A stretch of 64,000 nucleotides of DNA from Thalassotalea sp. 273M-4 (GCF_041410465.1 NZ_CP166961.1:2356001-2420000); one strand, 5' to 3'; numbered from the stretch's first letter, positions 49,302-59,900 are shown. The notes: generated by a model not told the origin, from the sequence alone. A program made the numbers and translations.

Positions 49302-49994
49302 ATGAATCGACTTATTTTGTTAATCTGTTTATCTGTTTCTGTATTATCTGGCTGTGCAAATACCAATAATGGTGTAAATGATGATCTAAATAGTAATGAC
49401 AATCTATCGACTTTATTGTACTCACCCGCGCAACAAACGATAGATCTAAATGACCCAACGGCTATTCGTACCCTGCTAGCAACCGTAAACCTTATCGTTA
49501 ATCAATCGATTCGTTACGAATATGATCAGGTCGTTTATGGTGAAAATGATTACTGGGCTTCACCGATGGAAGTGCTTAATCATCGCCGTGGTGATTGTGA
49601 AGACTATGCGTTTTTAAAACGAGAAATTTTAATTAACTTAGGGATCCCAAGGGAACGGCTAAAGTTAATCCAGGGCGATGTTAAAGAAATGGGCGCTTTT
49701 GCGGGGAAAAAAAGGATCCCTCACATTGTGTTGGCTTATTTCCCAACGCCTGAAAGTCATAACCCAATGATATTGGACAATATGCGCACGCAAGTAATGC
49801 TGTTAAAAACACGTAATGACTTTCGCTTAAATTATGTGTTTGATGAAAGTAATGTTTGGAAAAGTATCAACACCAAGGACGATAAAAAGGTATACAACAC
49901 CGATATTTTGCCTAAGTTTGCAAAATTACGCGATCGCAATAAAGCACCGGCCTTTGGCGCTTCGTCTTACATTGAGACCGCTTTGGCTCAATAA
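49302..49994 (+). CDS. LapG-like transglutaminase-fold cysteine peptidase, lipoprotein form
   Basis: A 230-aa protein of the bacterial transglutaminase-like cysteine proteinase family (PF06035). The triad is visible: C99 in NHRRGDCEDYAFLK, H141 in RIPHIVLAY and D159 in MILDNMR. LapG, the best-known member, cuts large adhesins to release biofilms under c-di-GMP control. Here the signal ends in a lipobox, VLSGC (Cys18), followed by Ala-Asn, so the enzyme is probably held in the outer membrane facing the periplasm. No LapD receptor or adhesin gene is nearby. Confidence 0.82.
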   Translation: MNRLILLICLSVSVLSGCANTNNGVNDDLNSNDNLSTLLYSPAQQTIDLNDPTAIRTLLATVNLIVNQSIRYEYDQVVYGENDYWASPMEVLNHRRGDCEDYAFLKREILINLGIPRERLKLIQGDVKEMGAFAGKKRIPHIVLAYFPTPESHNPMILDNMRTQVMLLKTRNDFRLNYVFDESNVWKSINTKDDKKVYNTDILPKFAKLRDRNKAPAFGASSYIETALAQ

Positions 49995-50101
49995 GCCAAA
50001 AAATCATCTTAAAATAACGCTGTGTCGGTATCTAAAAGCAGAGCACAGCGTTATAATTTTACCCTTATGTTAAATCGCTTATCCCCACGAAAACTGACCT
50101 T

Positions 50102-50626
50102 ATGCGCTTAATTCGTTCAACCGTTCACCCAGATATTAACCTAGAGACGGGTCGTCAATTTACTCGATTAGCCACTCGCGCCATTGTTCTAAAAGGCGAT
50201 GAGATTTTACTGCTGTATACCCAGCGTTATCATGATTATTCATTACCCGGCGGTGGTATTGACGAGGGTGAAGATAAAATTCAAGGTTTGCTTCGAGAGC
50301 TAAAAGAAGAGACCGGTGCGCAAAACATTAAAATACTATCTGAGTTTGGCGTTTATGAAGAATACCGTCCTTGGTATAAAGATGATTACGACATTATGCA
50401 TATGCTGTCGTATTGTTATTTTTGTCAAATCGATGAACAGCTGGCAATTCCCCAATTGGAAGCGTATGAAATCGCTAATGGGATGGAACCCGTGTGGATT
50501 AACATTGAACAAGCGATCGCTCATAATGAGCAAACCATCGCAAGCAGCGATAAAAAAGGCCTGTCGATTGAGCGAGAGACCTTTTTATTAAAACGTATCG
50601 CAGAGCAGATTTACCAGCCCGCTTAA
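50102..50626 (+). CDS. NUDIX hydrolase
   Basis: A 174-aa protein with a complete NUDIX box at residues 51-73 (GGIDEGEDKIQGLLRELKEETG, seen as G-x5-E-x7-R-E-x2-E-E-x-G). It would hydrolyse a nucleoside diphosphate linked to another group, with Mg. The substrate is unknown. Convergent with yajD; the stops are one base apart. Confidence 0.88.
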   Translation: MRLIRSTVHPDINLETGRQFTRLATRAIVLKGDEILLLYTQRYHDYSLPGGGIDEGEDKIQGLLRELKEETGAQNIKILSEFGVYEEYRPWYKDDYDIMHMLSYCYFCQIDEQLAIPQLEAYEIANGMEPVWINIEQAIAHNEQTIASSDKKGLSIERETFLLKRIAEQIYQPA

Positions 50627-50627
50627 T

Positions 50628-50972
50628 TTATTTTTTAAGCATCGATTTTAAATCGGCAAAAGGATTATAGGTGGCGGTGTCTTGATTGGTATCGCCCGCG
50701 GTTACTTCACGGCTATATTGCGCTTGTTCTGTGTATTTTGCGTGCTCATTATCATGACAATAAATACACAGAAGTTCCCAATTACTACCATCTGATGGGT
50801 TATTGGTATGATCATGATCGATATGATGCACGGTCAATTCTTTTATATTGGAATAGACAAATTCGCGTGCACAACGACCGCAAATCCAAGGGAATAATTT
50901 TAACGCCTGATCTCGATATCCGGCCTCTTTACGCTTATAACTGGCACTGGTGCCAAATTTATCTGAAGACAT
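50628..50972 (-). CDS. yajD: HNH nuclease-family protein YajD
   Basis: A 114-aa protein (E. coli YajD is 115 aa). Zinc-binding CGRC is at residues 31-34, the HNH core HHIDHDHTN at 49-57 and the second CIYCHDNEH at 69-77. The family is widespread in gammaproteobacteria; the cellular role is unknown. Confidence 0.9.
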   Translation of the reverse strand: MSSDKFGTSASYKRKEAGYRDQALKLFPWICGRCAREFVYSNIKELTVHHIDHDHTNNPSDGSNWELLCIYCHDNEHAKYTEQAQYSREVTAGDTNQDTATYNPFADLKSMLKK

Positions 50973-51096
50973 AATGCTAACCTAGTTAATTTAATCTCTC
51001 AATTCTATGATATAGAGCACGGCTACGACAAGTCGGTTTTCACTATCTGTTGGAATAAAATTTGATGATTAAATACCCGCATAAAAGCCAACCGCA

Positions 51097-52017
51097 TTAG
51101 TGTTGTTTCAACCATTCGCTGATTTTAGGAAAGTGATCCCGTTCCGCCTTTTTATGAGTCAAAATATCGATATGATCATAATCGACGAGATTACCCGCTT
51201 GTTTTGATAACACCGAAAATTTAGCTTGGGTATTTTTACTCTCCTCTATAAACACCTTCACATCAATGGGGTTGCCCATAACAGTATCGTTAATTCCGGT
51301 TAAATGCCAAGTTGGTGGCCAGTCAAACCCTTTGGCGGCAGCAAAATAGTCAAAGCCATCTTCAGGATCTTGCCAATGACTTTTGTTCACCCATGCGACA
51401 CTGTGACTAAGGGATTTTAAGGTTTCATTATCGGCACCGATACGGTACTTTTTAGCATCAAAATAGCCCTTACGTTTGGCTATACTCAAAGCCAAACGAT
51501 TCCAGACCAAATTTAATTTAACAAACCGTTCAAAGCTTTTTACGGTGACTTGTCGTTTGGTACCAAAGCACACATTAGAGCGCACTTTACTGGCAACATT
51601 TTTATCTCGAACCAGCACCGATGCCATCAATACCCCACCCCATGAATGGCATACCACATGCATAGGTTGTTGCGTTAACTGGTGTACATAATCGATAAAC
51701 AATGGCAAATCTTTGGTGATCGACTCAAATTGGCCGTGATCAGACTCTGCGTTGATTTTGGGGCTACTTTTACCGCGCCCTCGAAGATCAAGTACATACA
51801 CATCAAAACCTTGTCGCGCCAAAAAGCAAGCGAAGCCCTTACCGGTTTCAGTATAAAAAATGCGGCCATTTTCAATCGCCCCATGCACCATCAAAACGGG
51901 GACACCACCTTGTTGCTGATATATATGTCTAAGGTGCAGTTGATGTTTGTTATCTTCAATAAATAAAGACTGTTGTGAAACGGCTGATTGCTCGCAAAAC
52001 GCCTGTTGTTCTGGCAT
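51097..52017 (-). CDS. Alpha/beta-fold hydrolase
   Basis: A 306-aa protein without a signal peptide. The oxyanion region is LMVHGAIENG, VLDLRGRGKS is the classic strand-5 region, and the nucleophile is S125 in VVCHSWGGVL. The acid and His are likely near GINDTVMG and YDHIDIL in the C-terminal third. The family includes lipases, esterases and PHA depolymerase-like enzymes; the substrate is not predictable. Confidence 0.83.
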   Translation of the reverse strand: MPEQQAFCEQSAVSQQSLFIEDNKHQLHLRHIYQQQGGVPVLMVHGAIENGRIFYTETGKGFACFLARQGFDVYVLDLRGRGKSSPKINAESDHGQFESITKDLPLFIDYVHQLTQQPMHVVCHSWGGVLMASVLVRDKNVASKVRSNVCFGTKRQVTVKSFERFVKLNLVWNRLALSIAKRKGYFDAKKYRIGADNETLKSLSHSVAWVNKSHWQDPEDGFDYFAAAKGFDWPPTWHLTGINDTVMGNPIDVKVFIEESKNTQAKFSVLSKQAGNLVDYDHIDILTHKKAERDHFPKISEWLKQH

Positions 52018-52155
52018 AGGGAAAACATAACTCCTTTTAGTGGTTAGACCAGATACCGTAACGTTAAATTAACATTAACGCAAGCTTGCATGATGAGAAT
52101 GTAATATCGCTACGACTAGCGGTTAAGGTGTCGTCTTATTTATTTCGCTCACCAT

Positions 52156-52200
52156 TTAACACAAGCACTTAACACAAGCACTTAACACAAGCACTTAACA
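52156..52200 (+). repeat. Tandem 13-bp repeat, about 3.5 copies
   Basis: TTAACACAAGCAC occurs at 52156, 52169 and 52182 without a mismatch, followed by a partial TTAACA. The surrounding gap 52018-52342 has no supported gene. Confidence 0.9.
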
Positions 52201-52342
52201 TAGTTGGAAAGTTAATGACTGAGCATATTCGCCTTATAACATGACGAATATGCAGCCTTCACAAGGATAAGCACACAATAAGTGCCTCTAAATTTTGCAT
52301 GAAAGGGCTCGATAAATGGCTCAATTGAAACTGATTTTGTGA

Positions 52343-52870
52343 CTAATTGACTTTATTTGATGCACTACCAATGTAGTAGTAAATTGTCCATTCTGATTTA
52401 AACAAGCTGGCTGTTGGGACTGCGTGGGCCGCTAGCATCACATCCGACGTAGGGCTGGTAAATTCAATTTTATAACCACCATCATTCCTTGGCGCTTCAA
52501 CGGCCTGCCATTTAGTACCTAAACATTGCGTTGTGGTGATTTTGGCATTGTTAAAGTAGTAGTCTACAACCTCTTTATTAGGCGCCGAAACACTGCAAGA
52601 ATATGTATGTTCAGTGCCCCAAGCCCAAATTTGACAGGCATCTCCAACCAAATGATATTTGGCTTTCCAAATCTGGGAAGCTCGGGTCTCAAGCTGACTT
52701 TGCTTTAATCGGGTAAAATTATTTTGATACTCGTTAATAAGCGCATTAATTTTTTGACACGGCTTTTCTACTTTCTCAACCACCGCCGCTGTTTGTGCAT
52801 CCGGCACCGAATTACAAGCGATAAGTAGAGCACTCCCCAGCAACAAAGACGTATTTTTTAGGTTGAACAT
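52343..52870 (-). CDS. Lipoprotein of unknown function
   Basis: A 175-aa protein with a lipobox, ALLIAC (Cys19), followed by Asn-Ser. Four further cysteines (in EKPCQKI, GDACQIW, TYSCSV and TTQCLG) suggest two disulfides in the periplasm. The fold was not recognised. A lone gene. Confidence 0.7.
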   Translation of the reverse strand: MFNLKNTSLLLGSALLIACNSVPDAQTAAVVEKVEKPCQKINALINEYQNNFTRLKQSQLETRASQIWKAKYHLVGDACQIWAWGTEHTYSCSVSAPNKEVVDYYFNNAKITTTQCLGTKWQAVEAPRNDGGYKIEFTSPTSDVMLAAHAVPTASLFKSEWTIYYYIGSASNKVN

Positions 52871-53048
52871 AGATTTCCCCTTTCCAATTTCGGTATTTCA
52901 AAAATTATCTAAGCATAATTACCTATGCATTAAATATCCCTAGCCTTAAGTCTAAAGTCATTTAACAACTCTGCGAAGATATGGTAAAAAACAACAGAAG
53001 CTTTAGTCATCGTGTTGCCCCCCTACCTTAATCTTTAGCAAAACCGCT

Positions 53049-53993
53049 TTAACATTTTTTGGCATTAACATCGGAGTATGGCGACGAAGAGATAATATGC
53101 ACATCTCTTTGTGGATACGGAATCGCAATATTTTCTCGCTTTAAACTCTGATAAATCAATTTATGAGCATGGTATTTGGTGGCGTACAAACTGACCGTCG
53201 GTGTCCACAATCGAATACTGATAATGATGGCACTGTCACCAAACTCATCTATACCAAATAGCGGCTTTTTTTGTTCACTAACAAAATCTTGCGATTCGAT
53301 AACCGGTTTAAGAAAATCGATAACCGCTAAAGGGTCATGTTTATAAGAAATGCCAACGCTTAGCTCCAACAAAGAGTCATGGTGAGAATTATGTAACACT
53401 TCACCCACAATATGTTTATTTGGAATTGTGATATAAACCCCATCTTCATCCACTAAGATGGTGTACGCCAATAACACTTCTTCTACAATCCCTGTAACCC
53501 CTTGCACTTTTATGGTATCGCCAACAACAAAAGGGCGCAGCAAAATAATATTAAAACCGGCGGCATAGTTCGATAAAAGCCCTTGAATGGCAAGACCTGC
53601 CCCTAATGAAATCGCCCCGATAGCCGCAACAAATGGAGTCAAACTGATCCCCAGTTTACCCAGCGCAATGATTAAAATTAATGCCACTAAAATCATCTTG
53701 GCGGTGTTGGCTAAAAACCGGCTTAAGGTAATATCAATATTTTTACGCTCACAGAGGTTTAACACCACTTTTGAGACCTTTCCCGCCACAATAAAGCCAA
53801 TAATAAAGATAAGAAAAGCACCAACCAGTTGAATCGAGTAATTGGCAAAAAACGTGATAATAATGTCGTAAAAACTGTTTAGGTAATTGATTTCATCCTG
53901 AATAAGACTGGTCGGGGTAAAGCCATCACCATTTGGTATCGGTGCAGACTCTGACATAATCGTTTTTGTTATGGGTGTTTGTTCAGTGGCCAT
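53049..53993 (-). CDS. Small-conductance mechanosensitive channel, MscS family
   Basis: A 314-aa inner-membrane protein. Three hydrophobic segments (about residues 50-75, 90-115 and 120-150). The pore helix region is GAISLGAGLAIQGLLSNYAAG, followed by the MscS beta-domain start NIILLRPFVVGDTIKV. The C-terminal domain ends with IPYPQRDVHII. Longer at the N-terminus than E. coli MscS (286 aa). Protects against hypo-osmotic shock. Confidence 0.92.
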   Translation of the reverse strand: MATEQTPITKTIMSESAPIPNGDGFTPTSLIQDEINYLNSFYDIIITFFANYSIQLVGAFLIFIIGFIVAGKVSKVVLNLCERKNIDITLSRFLANTAKMILVALILIIALGKLGISLTPFVAAIGAISLGAGLAIQGLLSNYAAGFNIILLRPFVVGDTIKVQGVTGIVEEVLLAYTILVDEDGVYITIPNKHIVGEVLHNSHHDSLLELSVGISYKHDPLAVIDFLKPVIESQDFVSEQKKPLFGIDEFGDSAIIISIRLWTPTVSLYATKYHAHKLIYQSLKRENIAIPYPQRDVHIISSSPYSDVNAKKC

Positions 53994-54102
53994 ATCTAGT
54001 TAGAACAAGGAAGTCATCATTACAGCCTAGAAAACATCTGCAAATACTGCAACTTGAGTCAAAAATTGACGTCAACATTTCAACTGGTACGCCTTGCAAG
54101 AT

Positions 54103-54115
54103 TATACCAATCCCA
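54103..54115 (+). repeat. Short dispersed motif TATACCAATCCCA, copy 2
   Basis: Exact 13-base match to 45646-45658. It lies between mscS and the DUF2947 gene. Confidence 0.5.
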
Positions 54116-54223
54116 CTCATAAGATATGAACACCTAACATCGCAGAGGATATTTTGGGGACGTGCATTTTTCCCTTGCATTAAAAATGCTACAATGCGAA
54201 ATCAACACCCAAAAAGGTATTTT

Positions 54224-54700
54224 ATGGCATATATTTCTATTGACGATTTAAAACATGCTTGGGTCTTTAAACGCAAAGACTTACCCATTAGCGAATCCGA
54301 TTTCAACAACATTAAACCTATGACCCCTGCGCGTTCTGCTACGCTTTGGGCTGCTACGATTAGCAACCAAGTTGATCACCCCGATTTTTTTACCGACAGC
54401 GACTGGGTATTACAACCAGAGTATTGGCTTGATAGTGGCTTTTGGGAAACCACTTGGGAAGGTGACGAGCTTGACTTACCTGAGCCTATATTGGCGCATT
54501 TAGATTGGCAAGATAATACGGTCGTGTATTTTTGCTTATCACGAAAGCTGGTGATTGAAAGCAATTGGGGTACTTTTAAACGTTGCTGGAAGAACTTCTT
54601 AATGATGGACGATGGTCCATTTTTGGTGGCGAAAAAACGCCCTCAGGTCGTTCAATTCTTGTCTGATGGCAGTTATAAAATCGGCAATAAGCCCAATTAA
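54224..54700 (+). CDS. DUF2947-family protein
   Basis: A 158-aa cytoplasmic protein, rich in tryptophan and acidic residues (LDSGFWETTWEGDELDLPEP). ATG at 54224 (MAYISIDDLKHAWVF) is chosen because AAGGT precedes it and because the open frame upstream overlaps the divergent mscS gene and shows no similarity. The function is unknown. It precedes the rlmF-trmK pair on the same strand, 21 bases apart. Confidence 0.8.
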   Translation: MAYISIDDLKHAWVFKRKDLPISESDFNNIKPMTPARSATLWAATISNQVDHPDFFTDSDWVLQPEYWLDSGFWETTWEGDELDLPEPILAHLDWQDNTVVYFCLSRKLVIESNWGTFKRCWKNFLMMDDGPFLVAKKRPQVVQFLSDGSYKIGNKPN

Positions 54701-54721
54701 TTTTAATATCGGTTTACTCTC

Positions 54722-55669
54722 TTGCATCCAAGAAACAAGCACCTAAAGGGCTACGACTTTCAAAAACTCAGCGAAAGTCATCCACCATTAACGCCTTTCG
54801 TTAAAGCCAGTGGCTTTGGCACATTAACCATCGATTTTTCCAATATTGACGCGGTTAGGGCGCTCAATTATGCGCTATTAAAACACCATTACAATATTCA
54901 ACATTGGCAGTTTGATCGAATCCATCTATGCCCTGGGGTACCGGGTCGGGTAGATTATATTCACTATTTAGCTGATTTATTAAAGCGCAGTAATAATCAA
55001 TTACCCGCTCCTGGCGGTAAAGTTAGGGCTTTGGATATCGGCACCGGAGCCACTTGTATCTACCCATTATTGGGGCACAGTCAATACGGTTGGCAATTTG
55101 TTGGCTCTGATATCGCGCCTAAATCAATCGCCAGTGCGAAAGCGATTGTTCAAGCCAACCCGCATTTATCTGAGCATATAGAGTGTCGTTTACAAAGTGA
55201 GCCAGAGCACATATTTAAAGGCCTTATCAAGCCAGGTGAACGTTTTGATTTAACCCTGTGTAACCCACCGTTTCATCGCTCTGTACAAGAGGCAGAAACA
55301 GGCAGTCGGCGAAAATGGCAAAACCTCTCCCCATCAACCAAGGACGCGGTAAATAGTGACCAACCAGTGTTAAATTTCGCAGGCCATCAAGCCGAACTGT
55401 ATTGCCCTGGTGGTGAGCTTCGCTTTGTCAGTAAAATGATCCGAGAAAGTCGCCACTTTAGCAAGCAAGTGCTTTGGTTTAGCTCATTGGTAGCCAAAAA
55501 GGAAAATTTGAGAGGGATAAAATTAGCGCTCAAAAAAGCGGGGTGCGCTCAATCTGAAATAATAAACATGCACCAAGGTAATAAAATCAGCCGGTTTGTC
55601 GCTTGGAGTTTTCACCCTCAAGAGCTGCACGCACATTGGTGCCACCAACATTTTAAAAAATCAATGTAG
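54722..55669 (+). CDS. rlmF: 23S rRNA (adenine(1618)-N6)-methyltransferase
   Basis: A 315-aa SAM-dependent enzyme (E. coli RlmF/YbiN is 308 aa). It begins HPRNKHLKGYDFQKL, SAM-binding motif I is LDIGTGATCIYPLLG, and motif IV is NPPF in LTLCNPPFHRS. An in-frame stop at 54704 leaves TTG at 54722 as the only start in register with the family N-terminus; the ribosome binding site is weak, so it may be coupled to the upstream gene. Confidence 0.93.
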   Translation: MHPRNKHLKGYDFQKLSESHPPLTPFVKASGFGTLTIDFSNIDAVRALNYALLKHHYNIQHWQFDRIHLCPGVPGRVDYIHYLADLLKRSNNQLPAPGGKVRALDIGTGATCIYPLLGHSQYGWQFVGSDIAPKSIASAKAIVQANPHLSEHIECRLQSEPEHIFKGLIKPGERFDLTLCNPPFHRSVQEAETGSRRKWQNLSPSTKDAVNSDQPVLNFAGHQAELYCPGGELRFVSKMIRESRHFSKQVLWFSSLVAKKENLRGIKLALKKAGCAQSEIINMHQGNKISRFVAWSFHPQELHAHWCHQHFKKSM

Positions 55670-55678
55670 TCCGTTGTT

Positions 55679-56365
55679 ATGAGTAAAATATCACACCGCC
55701 TATTGAACATAACCGAAATGATCTCAAAGCCTTACCAACAAGTTTGGGACTGCTGTTGTGATCATGGTTTATTAGGGCTGCATCTACTTGAGCATAAGAT
55801 CGCAAACGACGTGGTGTTTATTGATATTGTGCCAGAATTAATGCAAAAGCTTGTCAAAAAGCTATCAAGCTTAGAGCAGCGCACCCATAATTTCCCAAAA
55901 TGGCAAGTCAAATGTGAAGATGTTGGTTTCATTACGCTTGATAAAGCGCTTAAGCAAACGCCATTATTCATTATTGCCGGGGTTGGAGGAGATTTAACCT
56001 TAGAATTGGTGCGTTCCATTTGCCAACGCAATGACAATCATCAACTGGAGTTTTTACTTTGTCCGGTACACCATAATGCGACCTTACGAGAAGGCTTAAC
56101 CAGTTTAGGTTTTGGTTTGATTAATGAGCGAATCGTTAAAGAGAACCAACGCTTTTATGAAATCATCCATGTGAGCCAAGCGATAAACCAACCCATTGTT
56201 GAGATAGGCTCAATAATGTGGGACTTAACAACCCCTGTGCATCAAGAGTACCAACAAAAACGCTTACAGCACTACCAGCGCCGACTCAATAGTCGAGATC
56301 AGCAGACCAAGGCTCAAGCGCAGCGCTTAGTAAGGGCTTACCAAGCGTTGCTTGTCGAGCAATAA
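55679..56365 (+). CDS. tRNA (adenine22-N1)-methyltransferase-like protein (TrmK family)
   Basis: A 228-aa SAM methyltransferase. Motif I is WDCCCDHGLLGLHLL (residues 23-37), the D-x-G/C-x-D-H-G form typical of TrmK/YqfN; IIAGVGGDLTLELV and FLLCPVHHNATLREGL follow. Known TrmK enzymes modify A22 of bacterial tRNAs. The start is 9 bases after rlmF, so two RNA methyltransferases share a transcript. Confidence 0.85.
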   Translation: MSKISHRLLNITEMISKPYQQVWDCCCDHGLLGLHLLEHKIANDVVFIDIVPELMQKLVKKLSSLEQRTHNFPKWQVKCEDVGFITLDKALKQTPLFIIAGVGGDLTLELVRSICQRNDNHQLEFLLCPVHHNATLREGLTSLGFGLINERIVKENQRFYEIIHVSQAINQPIVEIGSIMWDLTTPVHQEYQQKRLQHYQRRLNSRDQQTKAQAQRLVRAYQALLVEQ

Positions 56366-56369
56366 ACCA

Positions 56370-56786
56370 TTACGACTCAAGGTTTAATGAGCGTACTTCT
56401 TTGATCGTCTGCTCTTTTAATGTCTCTTTAGTTTTTCCATGAGCGGTTGGCATTCTTGTTTTCGGATCAAGCGACACAAATACAATATCATCGGCCAAAC
56501 AAATGGTTTTTTTGGTGATTTTATTTCGCACCAAACAGGTCACCGTAATGGAAGTACGACCAACTTTTTTAACCGACAAACCAAACTCAACAATATCGCC
56601 TTCAAAAGCCGGTGATTCAAAGACAATTTCACCTATGTGCTTAGTCACAATACAATTGGTTTCTAATTGGCAAATCGCAAAAATAGCGGCCTCTTCGTCA
56701 ATCCATTCTAAAGCTCTGCCACCAAATAACGAGTGCGCGTAGTTGAGATCATTAGGCATCACCAAACGGCGAGAAAGAAAGTGCAT
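56370..56786 (-). CDS. Hotdog-fold acyl-CoA thioesterase
   Basis: A 138-aa protein. The fold motif NDLNYAHSLFGGRALEWIDEEAAI has the GG and catalytic Asp pattern of the acyl-CoA hydrolase (YciA/ACOT) family; VFESPAFEGDIVEFGL and VGRTSITVTCLV are also typical. It hydrolyses acyl-CoA; the chain-length preference is unknown. Convergent with the TrmK gene. Confidence 0.88.
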   Translation of the reverse strand: MHFLSRRLVMPNDLNYAHSLFGGRALEWIDEEAAIFAICQLETNCIVTKHIGEIVFESPAFEGDIVEFGLSVKKVGRTSITVTCLVRNKITKKTICLADDIVFVSLDPKTRMPTAHGKTKETLKEQTIKEVRSLNLES

Positions 56787-56874
56787 AAAATTTCCAAAAA
56801 ATTGTAGGTCATTAATTAATGCCGTTGATTATACGCTAAAAGATGGCATCGTTTAATAACAAAAACTTAACGAT

Positions 56875-56909
56875 AAAAAAGTCCAGTGGTTTTACCCTAA
56901 CTGGACTTT
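56875..56909 (-). terminator. Terminator of the RND efflux operon
   Basis: On the minus strand AAAGTCCAG and CTGGACTTT pair across a 14-base loop and are followed by TTTT. Confidence 0.8.
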
Positions 56910-56920
56910 GATAATCTGCT

Positions 56921-59900
56921 CTAGTGAGTGACTTGCGCCGCTCTAAATGATACTTTGTAAAACACGCTATAGAGCACGGGCACCGCAATCAAGGTTAATA
57001 CGGTAGCAAAGGCTAAACCGCCCATAATCGTCACCGACATATCGGCAAAGAACGGATCGAAAATCAACGGTGAAATCCCTAATATGGTGGTTATTGCCGC
57101 CAACGATACCGGTCTTAAACGACTGACACTGGCATCGACAATGGCTTGATGCGCTGCTTTACCTTCTTGAATTTGCAGATCAATTTCTTCTAATAACACA
57201 ATCGCATTTTTGATCAACATGCCAAACAGACTTAAAAAGCCAAGTAACGACATAAAGCCAAACGGTAAGTCTGCTAAGAGCAAACCACTGACCACACCAA
57301 CTAATGCCATTGGCACCAACAACCAAATGATCAGTGGTTGTCGTGCTCGGCCAAAGAGTAAAACACTGATGATAAACATCAATAAAAAGCCCAGTGGTAA
57401 ACCAGCTCCTAATGCTTTTTGGGCATCTTGTGAGGATTCAAACTCACCACCCCACTCAATATAATAGCCCTCAGGCAATACCAGTTGTTCAATTTTAGCT
57501 TTGCTACGCGCAAAGGCTTTCGCAGCCGTTTCATTAAAACCCGGTTCGGCACCGACGGTAATGGTGCGAACACGATTACGTCGATGAATTAACACTTCTT
57601 CACTGTCATAATTGAGTTGTGATGAAATTTGCGAAAATGGAATGTATTTTCGCTGCGAACTGCTCCAGACCAAGCTTTTTTGAATATCGATAACGTCGTT
57701 ATTTTCCGCGCCTTTATTTCTTACGATGATCGGATATAAGTAATCACCATCATGTAATTGCCCTACCCGTAAACCCTTAGTTTCATACTGAATTGCTTCA
57801 GAAAAATCTAATCGACTGACCCCCGCTAAACCAGCGGCAATATCATCATATTTAGGGGTTAATACAAACCCTTTTTCTCGCCAGTTATCACGCACATCAC
57901 GGATGGTTGCATCTTGATAAAAGATGTCTTTTATTTGATTGGCAATAACACGCAATTGTGCAGGATCATCACCAGATATCCGAGCTTCAATTTTGGATTT
58001 GGTCGGCGCACCATATTGCATTACCTGACTGAAAAACTGACCATCAGGATCAGCTTGCTGCAAAGTTGCAGGCAAGGTTTGAGACAAGGTTTCGATGGTA
58101 TCACTGCTGTGTGTTCTGATCACAAATACGCCGTAACTTTCGTTGGCCGACTCGGGTGCATAAACCAATGTAAAACGCTCAGCGCCTTTACCAATATAGG
58201 TTCCAACCGATTTCACTTGTGGCAAATCGGTGAGCATTTGTTCAGCTTTAATCATCACCTTTTCAGTGCTACGAATATCCCTATCTTGTGGCCCCCAGTA
58301 ATGGACAAAGAAAATAGGTGAATTTGATGGCGGAAAGAAACCTTGTTTGATCAAGCCAAAACTTGCATAAGCAGTTACGGTAATCAGTACCAAGCCAGCA
58401 ATGGTTAACCAACGCCACTTTAATGCCCAGCCTAAAAATGCTAAGTATTGACGACCAATAAAACCGGTAGATGCATGAGCGCTTTGATCTTTAACTTGAT
58501 AAAAGTAGCGACCTAATAACGGGGTTAACGTGACAGCCAACACCCAACTTAAGAGCAAGGAAATAAGCACAACCGCAAATAGAGAAAATAAAAACTCTCC
58601 GGTTGTATCATCGGACAAACCGATGCCAGAAAACGCACAAATTCCAATAATCGTTGCCCCCAGCAATGGCCACTGGGTTCGCTTTACAATAAAGCTTGCC
58701 GACTCTAGCGCCGATTTACCAGCATGCATTCTAAGCATCATGCCTTCCGCCACCACAATGGCATTGTCGACCAACATCCCCATTGCAATGACCATAGCCC
58801 CCAGCGAAATTCGCTCTAACTGTAGACCGTATAACCACATAATCATCACCGTACCTAGCACGGTTACTAACAAGGTTACGCCAACCACAACGCCTGAGCG
58901 CCAGCCCATAAATAAACACAAAGTCAGCGTTACGACCAGCATCGACATTTCAAGGTTGGTAATAAAGCCATCAACCGCATGGTCAACTTCTTCGGCTTGA
59001 TCATAAATGGCATCAACCTCAATGCCTGCCGGTAATTCAGCTAATACTTTGGCGACTTTTTCATTTACCGCTTGGCCAACAGCCACAATATTGACTTCTT
59101 TTTGGGCTGCAACCGATAAAGTCACCGCAGGGTGGCCATTGTAACGAATTAATTCTTTAGGAATATCAACCGCTTTAATACTTAACGTGGCAATATCTTT
59201 AAGTTTTATTGAACGGTTCTGACCAGGTACCACAAACGATAAGTCGGCGATTTCATCTAATCGATTATTCGATGCTTCAACGGCTAAACGCAGATTTTTT
59301 TCACCCACTAATAACCGCCCACCAATCGCTGGGCGTAAATGGTTGTTGATGACATTTGCGACATCTGGGTAGGACAAACCTAAGCCCGCAATTTGAAAAC
59401 GGTCGAGTTCAGCAACAATATGCTCTTCTAAGATACCATTGACATTGACCTTAGCGACCCCGTCAAGGGTTAAGAGCTCTCGCCTTAAAATACGCGCAAA
59501 TTCGCGAATTTGATACGGTGTAAAGTCTTTGGCGGTTAAGGCATAATACAAACCAAAAACATCGCCAAAATCGTCATACACTACCGGTTGACCTGCGCCC
59601 AGAGGCAGTTTGTTTTCGATATCGCCAATGCGTTTTCGAACTTCATCCCAAACTTGCGGTAATTGGGGCCCGCGTAACTTTGAGGACACCTCAACCGTAA
59701 TCACTGAAACGCCTGGTTTACTGACCGAGTTTAACTCCTTTAATTGCGGCATTTTTTGCAGCGCAATTTCTATTTGCTCGGTCAGTTCTTTTTCTACTTT
59801 CTCAGCACTGGCCCCTGGAAATTGGGTTACCACTTGGACTTGTTTGATGGTAAAAGCAGGATCTTCAAGGCGGCCAATTTCTTTTAAACCGATAACACCA

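Noticed and set aside
52156..52200. CRISPR array
   Set aside because: The 13-base units have no spacers; this is a simple tandem repeat.
53966..54223. N-terminal extension of the DUF2947 protein
   Set aside because: It overlaps the divergent mscS start and an intergenic repeat; ATG at 54224 has the ribosome binding site and family register.
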